From the NCBI GenBank assembly GCA_907165135.1, contig OU015568.1:10610501-10674500 (forward strand): DNA of 64,000 nt, given 5' to 3'. The position numbers and the translations under genes were made by a program. This document shows positions 1-11,043 of this stretch, piece by piece; position 1 is the stretch's first letter, and every line of letters starts with the position of its first letter. The stretch is from Oikopleura dioica (Eukaryota > Chordata > Appendicularia > Copelata > Oikopleuridae). The notes beneath the pieces were generated by a model that was not told the DNA's origin, searched no databases, and worked only from the letters and a program-made list of their open reading frames with translations.

Positions 1-1132
1 TCGCATCTTCGTAAAAGCCAAACCCAACTGGAGAGGGGAAAAGAATCGACCGGACGAGGTCGCCTTTGGCAGTATAGAAACCGGTCCGGATCACAACCGC
101 TGTGCAAACAGGTTGACTGCTAGGCGCCCTGGCTTGGATAACATTCGTTCCAGCGAAAAGAGTGTGCCGTCTATGTTTTTCTGGAGAATAAAAGCCAGTG
201 ATACCGGTCGGTGGTTCTTTCTGCTCAGGAGCTGACTCTCCAGTTAACATCGCTTCATTTACAATCGCCGTACCATTGATAAATAACATGTCAGCTTGAA
301 CAGGCCCAGCTTCAACCTTGACGAGATCGCCTGGAACCAGCTCCCTCGAGTCTACAGCCACCCACTGCCCAATATCTTGATTAAAACGTTGAACGATGCT
401 GGAACCTGTGACCATATCGTGCAAATCCTGTGATTGCTTTTTTGTCTTGTAGAGAGAGATGGTAATTGAAACAATTGTTATAACCAAAATAGCTCCAGCG
501 TAATAAAAATACTCTTCAATGCCCCAAAGGACGATGGAGAAGATTTGGAAGATATAGAACGGATTGAGCACTTCCTCGATGAGCAAGGCAAAGTAAGACT
601 TTACTTCGATTTCGATTGTATTAGCGCCATATCTTGAGAGTCGCTGATTGCGCTGCGAAGATGTCAACCCTTCCGAAAATCCCGATACAACTTCTTGAAT
701 GGAATGCCCACTCTCAAGCGCGACTTGTCGCATAAAATTGTTTTCACTCTCATTCCAGAAGAATCGAACAGCGCCGAACTTGAATAACCTCGACTCTGTG
801 TTCTCTTCTACCAACATTGTCTTATCAAGAGAGCTGGAAACATTCTGCGTCGTTGCGTTAGTAAGCGAGCCATCCGCCTTGATGATTTGGACAGGAACAA
901 GCTCTTCTATTTCGCCACGTTTGACGAAAATATGCGTTGCAGTTTTTAATGAACACTTTTGGAATGCTGCATGCGCCCACCAAGACGGTTTCCAGTAGAA
1001 AATCAAGGGCAAAAGGGGAAAGAAAACGATGCACAAGAATTTGACAAAGTATTCCTTCCCCTTTGTCCTAGAAAACGCCGAAATGTGAAGGCGAACATCG
1101 AGATCGCTGACAATTGAGTTCTGATTACTCAT
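1..1132 (-). CDS. P5-type (ATP13A-like) cation-transporting ATPase, N-terminal part
   Basis: Starts at 1132 and runs open to the window edge, giving 377 codons without a stop. P5 ATPases move polyamines or other cationic substrates, or peptides, across endolysosomal or ER membranes. Visible parts: a hydrophobic hairpin near residues 27-50, typical of the extra N-terminal membrane segments of P5 ATPases; a further membrane pair near residues 185-225; and the actuator-domain TGES motif at residues 297-300. The phosphorylation site and ATP-binding domain lie outside the window. An acceptor (AAAAATTCAG) precedes the start by about 25 nt and the upstream CCCH gene ends only 62 nt away, so this is the last visible cistron of a minus-strand operon. 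A 7-codon frame overlaps the start. P5A or P5B cannot be settled without the M4 motif; the N-terminal hairpin and sequence feel are closest to ATP13A2/3. Confidence 0.85.
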   Translation of the reverse strand, partial: MSNQNSIVSDLDVRLHISAFSRTKGKEYFVKFLCIVFFPLLPLIFYWKPSWWAHAAFQKCSLKTATHIFVKRGEIEELVPVQIIKADGSLTNATTQNVSSSLDKTMLVEENTESRLFKFGAVRFFWNESENNFMRQVALESGHSIQEVVSGFSEGLTSSQRNQRLSRYGANTIEIEVKSYFALLIEEVLNPFYIFQIFSIVLWGIEEYFYYAGAILVITIVSITISLYKTKKQSQDLHDMVTGSSIVQRFNQDIGQWVAVDSRELVPGDLVKVEAGPVQADMLFINGTAIVNEAMLTGESAPEQKEPPTGITGFYSPEKHRRHTLFAGTNVIQARAPSSQPVCTAVVIRTGFYTAKGDLVRSILFPSPVGFGFYEDA

Positions 1133-1194
1133 CTTCGCTTTCCTGCGCCCATTCTGAATTTTTGTATAAATAGTTTTGTGATAAAAAATGTTGA

Positions 1195-1973
1195 CTATTT
1201 TGGAAACTGTTTTATCACAGCATTATCGGGCAGTTTTTGGGGCATGTATCTGTGAGGATTTCGCTTTCGATCGAGCTCTTCCAGATTCTTCATCGCTCCT
1301 TTCACAGGAGCAAGTTTGTCAGTCAGTCCATGCCGCTTCTTCTTTCTAGCGATTTGACCTGGCTCATCGTCTGCATGATCAGCTGCGAGCAAGCGCTTCA
1401 TATCACTGTCGCTTGGACCTCGATTCGCAATTCTGAGTATTTAATAGCTGATTGAAATGTTATTGAAGCCAATACCGGACGTGCTGGTCAATGTTTTTCT
1501 CTGCTACTACTGTATTCTTCAAATCGCCGTCGTGATATAGCGGGCAATTGTGACCTTTATAGCATCGCCCTTTCCTGAAATTCCAGCAAATCTTCTTCCC
1601 GTCTCGTTCTTTCTCAAACTTGTGCGCTTGATTGTCAGTGAGTGCGACATGTTGCTCTAAAAAGATTAATCTTTGTTAAAAATCCTTCTGTTTACCCAAA
1701 ACTTTGCGCGCTGCTTGCTCTTCTCGATCGTAGTTGCTGACAAAGACGGAGTCCTACAGACACAACAGTTATTTTTGAGAAACTCAGCAAGTACTCTACT
1801 TGCGATCTGTAAATAACTTTCTTCACTTCATCTGCTCGAGTTGACGCAGTGGTCAGGTCTGGTGGAGGCAGTCTCACTTTTGGCTTGACCTTTTGTACTT
1901 CTGGTTCTTCTGCTTCTACCTCCGGCTGTTCTTCTTCTGAGTCCGAGTCAGAGTAAGCTCCTATCAAATCCAT
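1195..1973 (-). CDS. CCCH zinc-finger protein, 216 aa
   Basis: Four exons: 1973-1800, 1753-1696, 1656-1476, 1432-1195, joined by three GT-AG introns of 37-46 bp with phase kept throughout. The N terminus is acidic (SDSDSEEE). The middle holds one CCCH finger, ICWNFRKGRCYKGHNCPLYH, with spacing C-x7-C-x5-C-x3-H, the form usually linked to RNA binding. The C terminus is basic and contains a KKKRHGLTDKL segment like a nuclear localisation signal. I do not recognise an orthologue by name; the arrangement resembles small nuclear RNA-processing proteins. It lies 48 nt downstream of DTD1, and its start is preceded directly by TCTTATTCAG, a good trans-splice acceptor, so it is the third cistron of the operon. 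Confidence 0.8.
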
Positions 1974-2021
1974 TCTGAATAAGAACACCGCCAGTTCATA
2001 ATTGACTGCCCTTCAAATTGT

Positions 2022-2620
2022 CTATTTCTTTGGTCGGGATTCGGTGGAGTCGAATTCAATAGTCACTGGGCCATCGTTGACTATGTCCACTTCCATCATC
2101 GCTCCAAATACACCAGTTTCAATTTTATTATCTAAACAGAAGAATGTCATTATGAAATTATTTTGAGGAAAACCTTGGTAATTCTGTTTCATCTCAGAAA
2201 CGACCAAATCGAAGAGTCGCTTCGCTTCGTCGCCACCCATTGCGAGATGGAAATCGGGTTTGTTTCCCTAGAATTTTTCATTAAAATCATTATGCCCGTC
2301 CGGCAAACCTTCAAAAAGGCATACAGGGTGAATTGAGAGACAGCTAGAATTCCGTATCCATGATCCTTGGCGCTCTTGTTCCACGTCTTTCCGTCATCAC
2401 TTTCAAAAAGCCTTACTGCCAACAACTTTTTAGCGATCCATTTAGCATCGAAGTCTGTGTCCGTCTTGTGCACGCCGACTGTAAAAGCGATTATTTTAGA
2501 TTTTCTGAACTCGATCAATGCGCACCTGCCAAGAACACAAAGTCCTTTCTGAATCTGACCAACGACTTCGTTCTCTACTCGGACGCAGGCTCTGGAAACG
2601 CGTTGAATCACGACTTTCAT
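2022..2620 (-). CDS. DTD1: D-aminoacyl-tRNA deacylase
   Basis: Exons 2620-2530, 2478-2309, 2267-2174 and 2131-2022 give 154 aa, near the family norm of about 150. The enzyme hydrolyses D-amino acids (and glycine) from mischarged tRNAs in the cytosol. The two active-site motifs are present: SQFT at residues 78-81 and the Gly-cisPro motif NDGPVT near residue 139. The first intron must use a GC-AG pair (donor GCAGGT) to give the conserved LCVLVGVHK junction; the nearby GT would break the frame. The last intron (42 bp) is a multiple of three and could be misread as coding. The start at 2620 is preceded by TTGAATTTAG and lies 43 nt after the MRPL45 stop, so this is the second cistron of the operon. 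Confidence 0.93.
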
Positions 2621-2663
2621 TCTAAATTCAAGTTAATTCATAGATGGAAGAGTAGTTATTAAA

Positions 2664-4327
2664 TTAGGTTGGGCGGCGTCCTTTAGGAGTCCAAACATTA
2701 GAATAGTTCTTCTTTGGTAGATCTCCAGATTCTCTCTTGTAATGAATCAAAGCGCGTTTTCGCTTCAAATGAAGCTCCCACGGAGTCCCGTCTAACTCCA
2801 TCGGCAAACCAGCGTACAAAAGTCGTCGCTTAGCCATCGACGGATGCTTGTTTTCGTAATACACCATCGACTTCATTTGGTGCTCCAAACCACCTGAAAA
2901 AGATATTTTTTTGAAAATCAACTTTTTTACCTTCGCCCGCTATACTTTCGGATTCTTGAGTACCGCCGTAGTTCCATCCTTTGTGATAATACTCTCGTCG
3001 TCTGTCGTGCAAGTAATCTTTGTCGCCAGTCCAGTGGTTGTAGCTCGAGTGCATTTGCTGTTTTAAAAAGTTGTCCGCATCGTCGACGATTTCTTTTTGT
3101 CTAGCCACGACGGTTGTTTTGTTCGAATTTGGAATTTCAAAGCCCGAGTAATTTTCCTAAAATTATAAATAGAATGTAGAAAGTTCAGAGGATGAACCTT
3201 GTCCCAAATGAGCCAGCCGCGGAAGCTTGGATCGGGAACCATGTGTACAAAAGTAACGATTTCATCGACGTCTCGAGGCTCTTGATCTTCAATAACTGGG
3301 TTGCCCATTCTATCCCACACTTTCAGCCGCTGCTTCGACTGTAATCTCACTGTCGCAAAAGTATACTAAAACGAGTTTCACCGATATTTATCAATTTGTT
3401 TCTCTACCTTGGTTCCATCAGCAGCTTCGTACCGACTATCAGACACGTCCAAGGAAAGAAGCACCGGTTCTTTTAACGAGCCGGAGTTAACTTCTACGAG
3501 TTCCCATTCTATCGTTGCGTTTTCAACTTCTTTGAGAATTTTGTGTTTGAAGGGCCCTGCGGTCAATCCGTCAAGGGCGTCTTTTCCAACTTGGCTGACT
3601 TGGTTGCCCCAGTTTTCTCTCTTCATTGCCTGAATGGAGTTATGAAGAAGAAATCGAAAAAATAATTGGTTACCTGATGAGCTCGTTCATAAATATCCCA
3701 GCATTCGGCCCTGCCAAACATATGATACGGCGAATTGACTAAAAACCGCTTCCAAAAGTTGCTTTCAATATCTTTTGAGTAGAGATTTTCTGTGATATTG
3801 CTACTGCCGGTAATTCTCGATGACAACTTCTGAAGATTCTTCATCCAGTTCTTTCTGATGCTCGATGAATCGTAAACGGCTCCAAAGTTTTTGTCGAACT
3901 CTTCAATGTTCTTTTCTAGCTCTTCGTTTCGCGCTGCTACTTCTTCTTGCGTTCGTGGGGCCTTGTAGGGCATTTTGTTACTAAAATAATATAGCGGCAG
4001 AAATAAACATTTTTCTCACATAAGTTCGAAGCTATCATAAGGGTTAATTCTGTTCTGGTTTGAGTACAAATAGTGCCCCATCGTATCGAACGAATTCTTG
4101 ACGCCATATTTCGTCGGAAAGACATTCGCATAGACTGGCTGAGTGTGCGCCAGCTCACCATAAATTGCAAGAGGACTTTCGTCTTCAACAGTTTCAGCTG
4201 ACTGGTTAGTGATTTCGTTGTGGTTGAACTCTTGTTCTCCAACTCTATTGAGGATGATCTTCTTGATCTTTCCTCGCTTGCTCAAACTCTGCGAAAGGGA
4301 CAAGTGCCGACATGAGTGTCTGTACAT
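2664..4327 (-). CDS. MRPL45: Mitochondrial large-subunit ribosomal protein mL45, extended
   Basis: Six exons (4327-4020, 3980-3674, 3629-3408, 3365-3198, 3156-2931, 2893-2664) give 486 aa; all introns are GT-AG and about 40-45 bp. mL45 carries a Tim44-like fold and sits near the exit tunnel, anchoring mitoribosomes to the inner membrane. The family signature lies at residues about 240-335: a TIEWELVEV strand, then TVRLQSKQRLKVWDRMG and a DVDEIVTF segment, aligning with the human TIRWSFVES / TVRLHTQQTLAIYDRFG region. Human mL45 is about 306 aa; here there is a long N-terminal part and a basic, aromatic C-terminal extension of about 150 aa that I do not recognise. First cistron of the operon; TAAAATTCAG directly precedes the start. 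Confidence 0.85.
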
Positions 4328-4656
4328 TTTTCTGAATTTTACTCTTTATTTTTTCAGTTAGTCAAAGTTTGTCAAACAGTCAAGTGATTATTTTGGAAAG
4401 ATCAACGCTAGAATGAAATAATCGCAAACTGAAGTTCGCGGAGGACTCTTACGTGGAGGCCCCGCTCTTGATGGAAGAACGGCGCATCCTGGAAGAGTCT
4501 GATATTTTCCAGAGGAGAATGTTCAAAGTAAAATCTGATAGTTATCAAAAAGCCCAGAATCAGCTTAGCTCATTAATTAGTTGATTAACGACATTTGAGC
4601 ATAATATAAAGAGTGAATCAACGCAGGTTATTGTCGTCTTTATTGCTTCTCAATCA
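4328..4656. other. Intergenic region upstream of the MRPL45 operon
   Basis: About 330 bp with no gene. It should hold the promoter of the minus-strand operon; no TATA box or other clear element was seen. Its last 8 bases (4649-4656) are the left target-site copy of the adjacent transposon. Confidence 0.5.
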
Positions 4657-5472
4657 GAGTGGTCGTCATTTGCCCAAGTCGTCATTTGCCCAAGTCGTCA
4701 TCTGCGCAAGTCGTCATCTGCCCAACTTGGGCAAATGACGATCTTAGGTGAAAGACGATCTGTAATTGAATTTAAATTTGAAAATCACTTTTTTGTGTTT
4801 CACAGGAGCGGACTCATCACTGTACAAGTCCGGAAGTCCGGTCGATATTTTTTGATTGCAAAGATTTACTCGATTAGGCCTCGATCAGAAAAATAGTAAG
4901 AGAAAGTCTTTCTTAAAAATCTCCTGAATACCCTACGGTAGAGTCTCAACCATTCTTGGAGTTGGCTTCCGGGAGAGATTCATAACTTTTGTGTACTTTT
5001 TCACGAGACTCGGCTGCGGAGTACCCTTGGTTCCAGTGGGACTGTTCCGCATCGACATTTTAATTCAATCAATTCAAACTAAATTTCATCTGAAATTCAG
5101 ACTAAACAAAAAAACCGACTAAATTTGCACCATTTTCCGACGCCAAGCGTTAGTAAGCCTTGCTCAGAAAGGGTATACCCACACCTTGCTTTTCGATACG
5201 GTGCGAATCTCGCACTGCGAATGTCCCAGATTATAGCAGATGAAATTGTTTTTTAAAGAAAAACTTTCGAATTTGATGTGATAAGAGGCCCACATCCTGC
5301 GAGTAGTCTGTGGCAACCTATTAACCTCCACCAATTTAATCCACTGTATTAAATTTTGACTTCAATTACATCGTCATTCACCCAGGTCGTCATTTACCCA
5401 AGTTGGGCAGATGACGATCTTGGGCAGATGACGACTTGGGCAGATGACGACTTGGGCAAATGACGACCACTC
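4657..5472. mobile_element. Non-autonomous DNA transposon with compound inverted ends, 8-bp target duplication
   Basis: The two ends are inverted copies: 4657 onward reads GAGTGGTCGTCATTTGCCC and the reverse complement from 5472 reads the same. Identity continues, with differences, for about 120 bp (4657-4775 and 5353-5472). Each end is built from four head-to-tail 16-bp units of the form GTCGTCATTTGCCCAA (left copies start at 4662, 4678, 4694, 4710), followed by one inverted unit. CTCAATCA flanks both sides exactly (4649-4656 and 5473-5480), an 8-bp target duplication. The inside (816 bp in all) has no credible reading frame, so movement would need an enzyme from elsewhere. An 8-bp duplication occurs in hAT, P, Merlin and a few other families; the ends do not clearly match any I know. 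Confidence 0.88.
4662..4743. repeat. 16-bp tandem units at the left transposon end
   Basis: Four tandem 16-bp units (GTCGTCATTTGCCCAA with one or two changes) followed by an inverted unit at 4726-4743. The mirror array sits at about 5390-5467. Repeated subterminal units of this sort are usual transposase-binding sites; that role is inferred. Confidence 0.85.
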
Positions 5473-5480
5473 CTCAATCA

Positions 5481-7711
5481 CCCTTTTGGAACCAAAGCTT
5501 TTGTTCAACTTTTGGATATCCTTTCGAGACGGGATTTCGCGTAAAAAGGATGAAACCGGAAGGATTTTCCCGACTGCGACAGGTTTATTCCGAACCGGAG
5601 AAGAAATAAAACCTTTTCATATTTCCGGTGTTAAACGGATGGGATCTTGTTTTCGACATAAACAGGAGTAAGAGGCCGTCAATACTCGACGTGTTTGATC
5701 TTTTGTCGGTACCAGTGGATTTATGAAGCTCAACTAATCTTTTATTCGAGGACGCCTTTGATGCTTTGATTTTTTGACGAGAGACAGGTCGGGCTTGAGA
5801 AATTTATGCTCGAACGAACGGTCAAATTGAGCGAATAAAATAGCCATAACGGGAATGTAGGAAAAAGGTCATTTTGATAGTAAACATTAGCATTTGAGGA
5901 TTGAGTTCTTCGAATAAAAATGTTGCCGGTTGCAGTTGATAAACTTTCTTGTGGAAACCGATCACTTACCCGCGGACAATGGCCACTCTCCTTGAAGCAC
6001 TGGAAAAAAGTTCGACCTTGAGAAGATGCTCTGGCTCAGATCCAATTAGCAGAAAGAATGCTTGTTTAATTAGCTCAACTGCCACTTATTTCCGCCTGAG
6101 CAAATCAGTGAGAGTGGTCGGGGATTGTGTTTTTTGTCTGACTTTTGTGATTTTATCGGACAAGTGTTACCGGCGGGACGATCAGAGGGCCACAGAAGAG
6201 GTGCCACTTGGGCGTGGCTCCCCTGGACCGAAGTTACCGTTTGTCGACTGAGTGCGAGCTCAGTACTGGCATGATTTACTGGCGCCAATAAAGCCATCGT
6301 GTATCCAATTTGCCAACAATGGGCTAATTAAGAATTCCGTGCAAGCTGGAGAATTTCCAACTCACTACCTGCTTCCGCTTCTGGCTTTTGCGGTGGCCTC
6401 TTGAATTATTCGAGAGAAAATTATTTATCCTCTTCGCGCCTGAATAATACAGTGTCTTTATCGAGTATTCATGCTCTGTAGTTGTAGAATAGACCGCGTA
6501 CATGAGTGTTTATGCTCGCAAGAATCTACTCTTTTAGAAAGAGAATTGGAAGTGTCCGCTGATCAAATTTGAGTAGTCGTAGTTTTACGTTAAAGACCAT
6601 AAATGGAATCATAGCTAATGCAAACATTCCGCAAATAGCATGCATTTGAATATCTGTAGAAATCTAACCCACAGGCGTGTAAATATCCCAAGTTTGCGGA
6701 AAAACGTAAACGCAAATAGTAAAAAATCATCTCTGACGTTCTCCATATTTCGCCGCCATTTTTACGCAAATATTTAATTTTATGCTTTTCAAATTTACTT
6801 GACTGTAGATCCGAGCCGCTCGATCCACCTGGCCTCGTTGTCTTACATTCTATCTTTTCCGTCTAAATCCGAAAAAATCATAGTAAGAAGCGGAAAATAT
6901 CAGTTTTTCATTCCGATTGACGTCAATTGAGCACTGGGTACACGTGTCGTAAAAATTGGTGCCCAAATTTGGGCACCTTCGCTCATCCCAAGCCACTCTC
7001 TTGAAGCTGCACGTCAGACAGAATCATGATTTCCCCCTCAGGGGAATTCAGACACGGCTGCGAAGCAGACCACGTCTCTATATTATGGATAGGTGTATCC
7101 TCTACTAAAGCCACTTCAGTAACTTCGTCTAGTCGGGGATTATTGAAATCCCACACATCCGGGCAATAGCGAAGGTAAACGGATTTTTACCGTTTACGAG
7201 GTCCGTCGATTGCTTTGAAAATTGCAACGCCACTGAATCAGCATCTTTGAAATGTTAAAAGCGCATTAAAACAAGTTGAACTACGGATACATATATTTAT
7301 TCCTAACCCGGTTGCTTTACGAGCAAGTTCGTGAAGCTCAAGCTCGAGAACAAAAGATTTACTTTCAGACAAAATAAAGCCCTATTCAAAGAAAAATCGA
7401 TCGTTCAAAACGAGGCAATGAACAAGGAACGTTAATGGTGGTTTATCTTTCGAAAAGGCGAGGATGTTTGTCTATTGAATGATTATACATTCCAGTTGTC
7501 TAGACAAACGGTTCTATCCGGACCTATTGATGGAGATTTTCAATGGCAAAAGAATCGTAATTCCGTGAATGTGCTGTGGGTTAATCAACTTTATCGAGTG
7601 CAGTCAGTGGCTGAATAGCCTGTGACGCCAAAGATTGCTAGAGCAAGATGCGAGCAACGGGCGCAGAGGAGCGGTGGTGATTGTGAGCTCGGCAATTGGA
7701 GCTGCGCACTG
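5481..7711. other. Gene-poor region upstream of actin
   Basis: About 2.2 kb with only short, non-conserved frames and no splice-consistent coding signal on either strand. It holds a cluster of perfect palindromes near 6917-6977 (described separately) and may contain distal actin control sequence. Confidence 0.5.
6917..6977. promoter_or_regulatory. Cluster of perfect palindromes about 0.9 kb upstream of actin
   Basis: Within 61 bp lie TTGACGTCAA (contains the CRE core TGACGTCA), ACACGTGT (E-box core CACGTG) and the 20-bp perfect palindrome GGTGCCCAAATTTGGGCACC (6958-6977). Such sites suit dimeric transcription factors (CREB/ATF, bHLH). Assignment to the actin gene is inferred from position only. 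Confidence 0.4.
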
Positions 7712-7751
7712 CCATATTTGGGCAACGGAGCGCCCCGATCTCCAAATATGG
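7712..7751 (+). promoter_or_regulatory. Paired CArG boxes (SRF sites)
   Basis: CCATATTTGG at 7712-7721 and CCAAATATGG at 7742-7751 both match the CC(A/T)6GG consensus and are reverse complements of one another, 30 bp apart. They lie 40-85 bp upstream of the TATA box. SRF binding to paired CArG boxes drives muscle actin genes across chordates; finding them here supports muscle-type expression. Confidence 0.85.
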
Positions 7752-7790
7752 AAAGCGCCACAATCGGTGGTGAGAGCTCCCTCCAAGACT

Positions 7791-7796
7791 TATAAA
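7791..7796 (+). promoter_or_regulatory. TATA box of the actin gene
   Basis: TATAAA lies 104 bp upstream of the start codon; transcription would begin near 7820, giving a 5' UTR of about 75 nt. Confidence 0.75.
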
Positions 7797-7894
7797 GAGC
7801 AGCCGTAGCAGTTCAACGGACACAGATCACTTTTCCTGATCGCCTGGTGAACTTATTTTTCCAAAAAAAAAACTCACTTTCCTTTTAACTCAAA

Positions 7895-9144
<1,250 letters not shown>

Positions 9145-9358
9145 ACAGCTTTCTAAAGAAACACAACCAAAAGCGCACTTCTGTACTCTGTTTCGTACTC
9201 CAACTGCTGTTGTACATAAATCTACACAAATTATTACTACACTTTCTAGGAATAAGAACCAACCAGCATCACTGCGTCGACTTTTCTTGGGCACGCCACT
9301 TCGACCTACCGGGAATGCCGGGGGAGAGAAGTGGCCTGCTCAACGGCGTATAATTTTA

Positions 9359-9364
9359 AATAAA
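9359..9364 (+). terminator. Poly(A) signal of the actin gene
   Basis: AATAAA 215 nt after the actin stop codon, in A-rich sequence. Confidence 0.6.
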
Positions 9365-10052
9365 ACAACCAAAAACCATCAACCCTGCGTTTTCTTACCA
9401 ACAAAAAACGGCATTGTTTGACATCACAAAAGCTTTATTTAAATTTCACTGAAGTGTGGTAGTGTAGTTGGGTAAATAACGGAAAAAAGGAACGAAAAAT
9501 CAATAGAATTTTGCCGATTTGGGCACACACAATGGGCGGATAAAAAGGACGTCAAGGACGCGTGTTCTTCCCACAAGTGCTCATGAATAAGTAAATCTTG
9601 GGGAAGCTGATCGTGAATCGCTAATAGATTTTGTCCAAAATCACCTTGAAGAATTGATAGCTCCTGGACAGTAGATATTCTTATTTAGATAAATTTTAGA
9701 TCAAAACTGTCTTCATAGAAGACCGGCATAAAACCTCAAACCTGTCGGGTAGACAGATTGAAAGGACGAAAAAAAGGCTTACGAATAAATTATAAGCAAT
9801 AGACAAATTTCAAGCAAGAATAACTTTCAAATAGCGAGAAAGCAATTCTTGCCTTTTTGGGTTTGAATGACAAATTAACATGTTGAAATTTTTACGACAG
9901 AAGAATAAGAATAAGCTGGTTTATAGGAGTGGGGAGTGTTGGCGGATGAATGAGACAAAGAACAGAGTGTGATGATAAATGGCCTTGATCTAGCCGGCCG
10001 GTTTTCGTCTTTTCATCGTTTTTTTTCAGTTAGTGAGTGGCAATAAGCGCAT
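9365..10052. other. Non-coding region between actin and RNASEK 3' ends
   Basis: Convergent 3' ends. No gene seen. TTTATT at 9434-9439 is a possible minus-strand poly(A) signal for the RNASEK transcript, which would give that mRNA a 3' UTR of about 600 nt. Confidence 0.4.
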
Positions 10053-10453
10053 TCACGCCATCTGGTAGGTGCGTGAATTATTGACGGCGACCTGCCAACC
10101 GGCAAAAACCAGTGTTCCGGCGTAAATCGCACCCGTAATGTAGCAGTTGATGGCGGTGTTGGCGTACGCTTCCGAGACGGCTTCCCTCGAGTCATCTTCT
10201 ATAAAAAAAGTCCGTGAAATCGGGGGTTTAATTTCGAGCAATTGACAATTTCCCTTCGTCGACAATTTTTAAATTACTTGATTGATGACTAGCAAAAATC
10301 AAAATAGAACTTACTGGGGCTGATGTCTTCTCTCAGTGCCGGTGATTCAACGTGAAAGAATGCGCCAAGCAGCAGAAACATGATGATCCCCCATGCCGAG
10401 ACGCATGCACAGACGATGGAGCATTTGGGACCGATTATTTTAGGGCCAATCAT
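10053..10453 (-). CDS. RNASEK: Ribonuclease kappa / V-ATPase-associated small membrane protein
   Basis: Two exons, 10453-10315 and 10198-10053, give 94 aa, the family length (human 98). The order matches RNASEK: short N terminus with GPKCS, first membrane span (SAWGIIMFLLLGAFFHV), an acidic loop ending EAYANTAINCY, then a second span (ITGAIYAGTLVFAGW). RNASEK is a two-span protein associated with the V-ATPase and needed for endocytic acidification; its nuclease activity is debated. It is the last gene of a same-strand cluster; GATTTTAG stands directly before AATGATTGG at the start, a likely trans-splice acceptor, and the upstream stop is 94 nt away. Confidence 0.88.
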
Positions 10454-10547
10454 TCTAAAATCAAGCTCATTCAGCGTGTCTTATAGAATCAGAATAAGTT
10501 AGGGGCGATTTCGAATGCTTCACTCGAAAATAAAAATATTCGTCGGC

Positions 10548-10954
10548 TTATTTGTTCCACGACTTCATCATTTTTTTCTTCGCGCTTCCTTTGAGAGGTT
10601 TTAGATTTTTCCTGGCGGCCTCACGCTCGGCGAGTTGAGCAGCACGCGCTGCCGCCTGAGCGGCTTGTTGTTCTTTCGCCTTCCCTTGTTGAGCCTAAAT
10701 GAGGAGACGTGTTAAAAAACTGTAGCTCACGCAGAATCTACCTTTTTAAACGCTGCCATGCGCTGAGTCCTTCCCTTCTCATTCGAGCTGTATTTCTGTA
10801 GTATTTCTTTTAAAATATCAGCAATTTTGAAATCACTTTCTTTATTTGTTTTTGACGCAATTGCTGGTGCGCAAATAGGAGGCGAAAACGGCGAAATCTT
10901 GTGGGGCACAGACTGCCTAATGATTCCAACTGTTAGTCGAATTACTCTTGACAT
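10548..10954 (-). CDS. Unrecognised basic protein, 119 aa
   Basis: Two exons, 10954-10742 and 10694-10548, with one 47-bp GT-AG intron. Residues 1-30 lack acids and carry spaced arginines and hydrophobics (MSRVIRLTVGIIRQ), which could be a mitochondrial targeting sequence. The second half is an Ala/Gln/Lys-rich helix (about residues 75-100) ending in a very basic tail (GSAKKKMMKSWNK). I do not recognise a family; a small mitochondrial or ribosome-associated protein would fit. The start is preceded by TCTTCAG, and the gene lies 89 nt after SHPK and 94 nt before RNASEK, as expected for an operon member. Confidence 0.7.
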
Positions 10955-11043
10955 TCTGAAGACAGAAATCTAAGCATAATTCGAATAAAAATAGAACTTG
11001 AGAGCGAATCAAAATAGTGCGAAAATCATTGAGCGAAAAAAGA

